A DNA stretch of 10,228 nt from Rhodobacterales bacterium UBA5972 (GTDB lineage: Bacteria; Pseudomonadota; Alphaproteobacteria; Rhodobacterales; Rhodobacteraceae), in the NCBI GenBank assembly GCA_002430125.1, contig DJBQ01000195.1:912-11139 (forward strand), given 5' to 3'. The notes under the pieces were generated by a model, which was not told the origin of the DNA, made no database searches, and saw only the letters and a list, made by a program, of their open reading frames with translations. The position numbers were made by a program, and so were the translations under genes. Positions 5,920 through 10,228 of this stretch are shown here, piece after piece. Each line of letters starts with the position of its first letter. Position 1 is the first letter of the stretch.

Positions 5920-6420
5920 TTAAACCTCGACCCAGCCATCCGGCGTTTTCATCCGGTGGCGGATTGTATTCGCCTGCCCCAAAGTCTGCTCCAGAAAACA
6001 GCCTTTTTTCGCCGCGTTTATCAATTCCACCACTTTTTCCACCGCATCGCTGCTGTCAATCATCACGTCAATTTCAAACGAACGCGGTCCGGTTTCATAA
6101 ATTCGCCCCTTGGCCTCCCAATCCCAGACAACGCGTGTTTCAACATCCAGATCATTCAGCGAAACTTTCAGCCGCTTCGCAAAGGCCCGTATCTGGGTCA
6201 TGATGCACCCCGTCAGCCCCGCCACGAACAACGCCAAAGGCGGCGGCGCGCTTGCGTCCCCGCCATGAAACGAGCCTTCGTCAGTTGCCAGAATGAACGG
6301 CCCCTCTTCAAACGGCAGTTTCATCATCACTTCCAGATCATTGCGCATTTTGCCGGTTGCGTGGCCTTTGCAATCGAACTGAACCAGCGCCTTTTGCGGC
6401 AAACCTGCATTATCGGTCAT
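5920..6420 (-). CDS. OsmC family protein (probable thiol-dependent peroxidase)
   Basis: 166-residue member of the OsmC/Ohr fold. Members with the two conserved cysteines reduce organic or inorganic peroxides in the cytoplasm. Here the cysteines are Cys72 in LTGCIMTQIRAF, at the start of the long helix, and Cys141 in KKGCFLEQTL. The segment PFILATDEGSFHGGDASAP (41-59) with APPPL carries the family's glycine- and proline-rich stretch. Spacing of the two cysteines (69 residues) is as expected for the YhfA/OsmC type rather than for Ohr. It is the last gene of the minus-strand operon, 12 bp after the SMP-30 gene, and its ribosome binding site AAGGA overlaps that gene's stop codon. A detoxification role for reactive pathway intermediates is inferred from position only. 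Confidence 0.87.
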   Translation of the reverse strand: MTDNAGLPQKALVQFDCKGHATGKMRNDLEVMMKLPFEEGPFILATDEGSFHGGDASAPPPLALFVAGLTGCIMTQIRAFAKRLKVSLNDLDVETRVVWDWEAKGRIYETGPRSFEIDVMIDSSDAVEKVVELINAAKKGCFLEQTLGQANTIRHRMKTPDGWVEV

Positions 6421-6432
6421 GTTTTCAAATCC

Positions 6433-7458
6433 TTAGTTACGTCTCTCGTTCCAGTGAACCATCGGCAACCCCGCAAACGGCGCGCTGAAATATGGAATAG
6501 TCGTGCCGCGCAGACTGCCGATGTAAACGGTTTTCAAATCCGGCCCGCCAAAGGTTACACTCGCCATCCAATTGGCTATTTGCCCGCCGCAAGCCAGCTG
6601 TAAATCCGGCGTCACGCGATCCGCAGCAAAGGCGCGCAGCAGGGCTTTGCCGGTTTCCGAACCATTGTCATCGTCCAGAATGATCCGCAAATCGCCCTCG
6701 GGCGTCAGGGCGAAAATCCGGTCGGTCATCACATGCGTGCCCCACAGATTGCCATAAGCGTCAAAGGCAATGCCGTCGATAAACGCTGCGTGGCTTTCCG
6801 GGCCAAAGGTTTCCCGGTGGGTCAATGACCCGTCATCTTGCACCCGAAACCGGGTTATTTTCATACCACAGGTTTCAACCGCATAAAGCCATTCCTCATT
6901 GGCATCCAACCGGATTTCATTGGTGAAATGCAGACCATCCGCCACAATCCTAAGGCCCTTTTCATCAACCACCGCAATAAACCCGTCGATGATGTTGGGA
7001 CTGCTCGCCGCCATCCAGTTCGAAATCGTGGTTGATACAGTCAGCCAAATTCGGTCTTTGCTGTCGCGCAACACGAAATTGACCTTGCCAATCGGCTTGC
7101 CATTCAGCGTGTCGTAAAGCACCTTGGTTTCGCCATCGCGGCGCATAACCTCCAAGCGATCGGTGCCAAAATTCGAAATCAGAATGTCGCCGTTGCGCGC
7201 AAACGCCAGACCGTTTGGCAAGGTGCCCGAAGTATAGCGGCTGGCTTCGTCATCGGTTTGCGCAAATCCGGTTTGTTCCGACTGGGCAATCAATTCCTGC
7301 TGCCCATCCGGCAAAATATGCATAACCCCGCCCCGCGCATCCGCCGCCCAAAGCGAGCCATCGGGTTCCGCCAAAATACATTCTGGCCTTTGCAGATCAT
7401 GCCCTATGTACTTCAGATCAGCCGGGTTCACCTGAAACCCGTCGATTGGATTGGCCAT
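6433..7458 (-). CDS. SMP-30/gluconolactonase/LRE family protein
   Basis: 341-residue protein of the six-bladed beta-propeller family that includes gluconolactonase and SMP-30. Members hydrolyse sugar or other lactones using one divalent metal. The expected metal and active-site set is visible: Glu26 in RPECILAEPDGSLWAAD, Asn127 in GKVNFVLRDSKDRIW, Asn170 in LHFTNEIRLD and Asp218 in AAFIDGIAFDAYGNLWG. Recurrent blade motifs (dG.lw..d) occur at about 34-40, 90-95 and 224-230. There is no signal peptide, so it is probably cytoplasmic. The start ATG 7458 has a perfect AGGAGG that lies inside the last codons of the upstream FAH-family gene, whose stop is 2 bp away, so translation of the two is coupled. 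The natural lactone is unknown. Confidence 0.88.
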   Translation of the reverse strand: MANPIDGFQVNPADLKYIGHDLQRPECILAEPDGSLWAADARGGVMHILPDGQQELIAQSEQTGFAQTDDEASRYTSGTLPNGLAFARNGDILISNFGTDRLEVMRRDGETKVLYDTLNGKPIGKVNFVLRDSKDRIWLTVSTTISNWMAASSPNIIDGFIAVVDEKGLRIVADGLHFTNEIRLDANEEWLYAVETCGMKITRFRVQDDGSLTHRETFGPESHAAFIDGIAFDAYGNLWGTHVMTDRIFALTPEGDLRIILDDDNGSETGKALLRAFAADRVTPDLQLACGGQIANWMASVTFGGPDLKTVYIGSLRGTTIPYFSAPFAGLPMVHWNERRN

Positions 7459-7460
7459 TC

Positions 7461-8390
7461 CTACCCTCCTTTAACGATCCGGTTCGCCAGAATGCCGATA
7501 TTCTCGATCTCAAGTTCAAACCGGTCACCCGGCGCAAGGCGCTTGCCGATTTCCAGACCGCAGCCGGTACCAACCGTGCCTGACCCAATCACCTCGCCGG
7601 CATAAATAGTTTCCGAGGCCGAGATATGCGCCAGAATATCCGCAAAATTGTGATACATATCCCGGCTGTTCCCGCCGCCCCAGCGTTCGCCATTCACCCG
7701 CGCTTCCATGTTCAAAGCCACCGGATGCGGCACCTCGTCCGCGGTCAGGATATAGGGTCCAAGGATGTTACCCGTATCAAAATCCTTGCCCTTCGCCGGG
7801 CCAAGTTTCGCTTCCATTTCAAGCATTTGCGCATCGCGCGCCGACACGTCATTCAGGATCGTATAGCCGAAAATGTGGTTCGGTGCGTCCTCGCGGCTGA
7901 TATCTTTGCCGGTCTTACCAATGACAATCGCCAGTTCAAGTTCGATGTCCAGATATTCAGCGTAAGATGGCCATAAGACATCCATCTGATGCCCGATAAA
8001 GGACATCCGGTTGCCCTTGTAATAGATCGGCTGCTGATACCAGACCTTTGGGATTGCATAGGTTTGGCCGGTCAACTTGGCCGATTGTTCAAAGCCGTTT
8101 TTCAGATGTTCCTCAAACACCAGGCAGTCACGATATTGCACCGGCATGATCGGCGGCAGGAACACGACTTCGGCGACCGGGATTATGGTGCGTTTATTGG
8201 CGCGCCGCAGCAATCCATGCGCTTGTTCCAACCCGTAATCGCCTTCGTTGATCACCGCCTGCATACTGGTGAAAACGTTGGTTTCATAACGGGCAAGTTC
8301 GGCGGCACGATCAAGATCAAGCAGCATGTCGTCATCAAGTGCTGCGACAACCTTTGTGCGGCCGTTATGGTGGACTGTGGCCAATCGCAT
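7461..8390 (-). CDS. Fumarylacetoacetate hydrolase (FAH) family protein
   Basis: 309-residue enzyme of the FAH superfamily, whose members cleave or decarboxylate 1,3-dicarbonyl acids such as fumarylacetoacetate, acylpyruvates and 2,4-diketo-3-deoxy sugar acids using Mg or Mn. Metal ligands are visible: Glu150 and Glu152 in YLDIELELAIVIG, and Asp181 in LNDVSARDAQ. Lys202 in KGKDFDTGNILGP matches the conserved active-site lysine. The N-terminal ~70 residues form the usual small domain, RDCLVFEEHLKNG (88-100) probably supplies the lid histidine, and GSGTVGTGCGLE (269-280) is the typical late motif. AAGGA upstream lies in the last codons of the cyclase gene, 5 bp away. Length and motif set favour the acylpyruvase/diketo-acid hydrolase group over true FAH (about 420 residues), but the substrate cannot be read from sequence. 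Confidence 0.9.
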   Translation of the reverse strand: MRLATVHHNGRTKVVAALDDDMLLDLDRAAELARYETNVFTSMQAVINEGDYGLEQAHGLLRRANKRTIIPVAEVVFLPPIMPVQYRDCLVFEEHLKNGFEQSAKLTGQTYAIPKVWYQQPIYYKGNRMSFIGHQMDVLWPSYAEYLDIELELAIVIGKTGKDISREDAPNHIFGYTILNDVSARDAQMLEMEAKLGPAKGKDFDTGNILGPYILTADEVPHPVALNMEARVNGERWGGGNSRDMYHNFADILAHISASETIYAGEVIGSGTVGTGCGLEIGKRLAPGDRFELEIENIGILANRIVKGG

Positions 8391-8395
8391 CTGTG

Positions 8396-9172
8396 CTATT
8401 CCTTAAATATGGCGACAGCGCGGGTGAACCCGGCCGATGCGCCTTTGATTTTGAACGGGAAACACGAGATCTCAAAGCCGTTCGCTGGCAGCGCTTCAAG
8501 GTTGGTCAGCTTTTCCATATGGCAATACCCGATTTCCATGCTGGCGCGATGCCCTTCCCAGATGATCGAGGGGTCCGGGTTTTTCGCGAATACCTGGGCA
8601 GTCAGCGCGAAAGGCGCGTCCCAACTCCAGGCATCAGTGCCGGTCACCCGCACGCCCTGACGGGTCAAAAACAACGTCGCCTCGCGCCCCATTCCGCAGC
8701 CTTTCGTCAGAAAATCCGGCTTGCCGTAATACGCCCCGGCCGAGGTGTTGATAACCACGATATCCAGCGGCTTCAGATCATGTCCGATCCGCTTCAACTC
8801 GGCCTCGACATCAGCAGCTGTCACCACATAACCGTCGGCAAAATGCCGGAAATCCAGCTTCACGCCGGGGTTCAGGCACCATTCCAGCGGCACCTCGTCA
8901 ATGGTCAGCGCGCGCTCGCCTTTGCTCATGGTTGAGTGATGGTGATAGGGCGCATCCAGATGCGTGCCGTTATGGGTCGAGATTTTCATCGTCTCAACCG
9001 CCCAGCCCTCGCCGCCCGGCAGCCCCTCTTTGGTCAGGCCCGGAAAGAACGACATGACCTGTTCGGCCGTGTCGCTGTGCTTGAAATAGTTAATTTCCGG
9101 CAACATGATCGGCGGGTCCGAGGCAATCCCCATTTCAAGGGCAACCGAGATATCAACAAACCGACGGGTCAT
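8396..9172 (-). CDS. Cyclase-family metal-dependent hydrolase (KynB / isatin hydrolase-like)
   Basis: 258-residue member of the cyclase superfamily that includes arylformamidase KynB and isatin hydrolase. These use a metal (Zn or Mn) to open amide or lactam-like bonds. The signature is HNGTHLDAPYH at residues 67-77, giving His67, His71, Asp73 and His77. A later GTDAWSWDAPF (158-168), then GHRASMEIGYCHMEKLTNLE with His188 and Glu200, completes the usual active-site environment. I start at ATG 9172, which has AAAGGA 7 bases upstream. An in-frame ATG at 9187 overlaps the TRAP gene stop as ATGA and adds five residues (MKGNP), but lacks a visible Shine-Dalgarno. Its place right behind a TRAP permease suggests that the imported compound is its substrate. 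Kynurenine formamidase itself is less likely, since no kynureninase or tryptophan dioxygenase is nearby. Confidence 0.88.
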   Translation of the reverse strand: MTRRFVDISVALEMGIASDPPIMLPEINYFKHSDTAEQVMSFFPGLTKEGLPGGEGWAVETMKISTHNGTHLDAPYHHHSTMSKGERALTIDEVPLEWCLNPGVKLDFRHFADGYVVTAADVEAELKRIGHDLKPLDIVVINTSAGAYYGKPDFLTKGCGMGREATLFLTRQGVRVTGTDAWSWDAPFALTAQVFAKNPDPSIIWEGHRASMEIGYCHMEKLTNLEALPANGFEISCFPFKIKGASAGFTRAVAIFKE

Positions 9173-9183
9173 AGGATTTCCTT

Positions 9184-10228
9184 TCATATCAAAGCAGTGG
9201 CCAGCACCGGGAACACCAGAACCAGACCTAAAACAATCAGCATCATCAACGCAAACGGGGCCGCCCCGATGAAGATATCGGTTAAGGTAATGGTCGGATC
9301 ATCCAGTGCAGACTTGATCACAAAAACCGATATTCCAAACGGCGGCGTTAGCAATCCCACTTCGACCGCGATGATGGTGACGATACCAAACCAGATCAGA
9401 TCGACTTGCATTGTCACCAGCACCGGCAACATCAGCGGCACAAGGATCAGCATAATCGACGAGCTGTCCAGAACCGTGCCCATCAGAATGACCAGCAGCA
9501 CATAGGCCAAGATCACCCCCCAATAACCGATATCAGCCGTGGCGATGAAATTGCCAAATTCCGCCGGAACGCCGGACAGGGCCAACATGCGCGAATACAT
9601 CTGTGCGGCGATAATCAGAAAGCTGATTGACGCGGTCACCAGACCGGTATCACTTAGCACGTCCCAAAAATCGCGCAGTCCCAGCGTCCGCCGCGCCAGC
9701 CCGATCACGATAGCCCCGGCGCAGCCAACCGCACCCGCTTCGATTGGGGTGAAAAAACCGCCGTAAATGCCGCCCAGAACCAACCCGATCAGGGTGGCAA
9801 TCGGCAGGCCTTTGGATACAAGTTGCGACAAACTCAGCGGCGGGGTTTCGTTAGCCGTAGCCGCCAGATCAGGGCCCAGCATTTTCGGCCTGAAAACCGC
9901 CATCAGATAAATCCCAAGCCCGAAAATCAGCGCCAGCAGGATACCCGGAATAACCCCGGCAATAAACAAATCCCCCACCGATTGTTCCGTCAGCAACCCG
10001 TAAAGGATCAGCAGCAGGCTTGGTGGGATCAACATGCCCAGCACCGACGAGCCAGCAACCACACCCACCGAAAACCGGCTGGAATATCCGTGTCGCATCA
10101 TTTCCGGCACCGCGATTTTGGTGAAAACCGCCGCCGAGGCGATGGAAATTCCGGTGATCGCGGCAAAAATTGCATTCGCACCAACCGTGCCAATGCCCAA
10201 ACCGCCGCGCACCCGCCTGAACATATGG
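9184..10228 (-). CDS. TRAP transporter large permease subunit (DctM family), 5' end cut by window
   Basis: Large membrane subunit of a tripartite ATP-independent periplasmic transporter, which imports organic acids with sodium or proton coupling after capture by a periplasmic binding protein. 348 residues are visible, and the frame runs open to the window edge; the family is usually about 430, so roughly 80-90 N-terminal residues are missing. Numbering from the Met at 10224, motifs are GMLIPPSLLL (63-72), GGFFTPIEAGAVG (145-157), MGTVLDSSSIMLILVPLMLP (around 238-257) and VEVGLLTPPFGISVFV (287-302). About ten hydrophobic segments are seen. It is the first visible gene of the minus-strand operon. 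Small permease (DctQ) and binding protein (DctP) genes are not in the window and would be expected just beyond 10228. Substrate is unassigned. Confidence 0.95.
   Translation of the reverse strand, partial: HMFRRVRGGLGIGTVGANAIFAAITGISIASAAVFTKIAVPEMMRHGYSSRFSVGVVAGSSVLGMLIPPSLLLILYGLLTEQSVGDLFIAGVIPGILLALIFGLGIYLMAVFRPKMLGPDLAATANETPPLSLSQLVSKGLPIATLIGLVLGGIYGGFFTPIEAGAVGCAGAIVIGLARRTLGLRDFWDVLSDTGLVTASISFLIIAAQMYSRMLALSGVPAEFGNFIATADIGYWGVILAYVLLVILMGTVLDSSSIMLILVPLMLPVLVTMQVDLIWFGIVTIIAVEVGLLTPPFGISVFVIKSALDDPTITLTDIFIGAAPFALMMLIVLGLVLVFPVLATALI

Noticed and set aside
5956..6603. 215-codon plus-strand open frame across OsmC and the SMP-30 gene
   Set aside because: His/Arg/Pro-rich translation typical of an antisense frame; both opposing genes have complete catalytic motifs.
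9173..9187. ATG 9187 as start of the cyclase-family gene
   Set aside because: It overlaps the TRAP stop as ATGA, but the Shine-Dalgarno AAAGGA lies downstream of it and fits the ATG at 9172.

Overview
The window looks like a chromosome segment from an alphaproteobacterium, most likely a Rhodobacterales (roseobacter-type) species. This rests on gene order rather than any database match: bamE divergent from yceD(DUF177)-rpmF-plsX-fabH-ihfA-merR followed by a tRNA-Pro is an arrangement I associate with that group. The long double-domain dCTP deaminase and the TRAP-linked catabolic operon fit as well.

Left part (1-4642): conserved housekeeping genes. The outer-membrane lipoprotein gene bamE runs leftward out of the window. 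On the plus strand follow a YceD-family protein, ribosomal protein L32 (rpmF), and the phospholipid/fatty-acid initiation genes plsX and fabH. After a 111-bp gap with a good candidate promoter come ihfA (IHF alpha subunit) and a MerR-type regulator. The 150-bp leader between yceD and rpmF is unusual: it holds an orphan Shine-Dalgarno, a candidate promoter, a perfect 16-bp palindrome and further small inverted repeats.

Middle (4643-5913): a tRNA-Pro(GGG) with encoded CCA and its own candidate promoter, then a 360-residue dcd gene whose two halves each look like a DCD/dUTPase fold.

Right part (5920-10228, minus strand): a tightly packed operon read right to left: TRAP transporter large permease (N-terminus beyond the window), cyclase-family metal hydrolase, fumarylacetoacetate-hydrolase-family enzyme, SMP-30/gluconolactonase-like protein, OsmC-family protein. 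Gaps are 2-12 bp and most ribosome binding sites lie inside the end of the preceding gene. This looks like an uptake-and-degradation pathway for an organic acid or cyclic compound whose identity the sequence does not reveal. The operon converges on dcd with only 6 bp between stop codons.

No insertion sequence, CRISPR array, phage gene or long repeat was seen. There is no gene-free stretch over 300 bp. The most interesting items are the unassigned catabolic operon, the rpmF leader and the double-domain Dcd; none is a clear new defence or mobile system.
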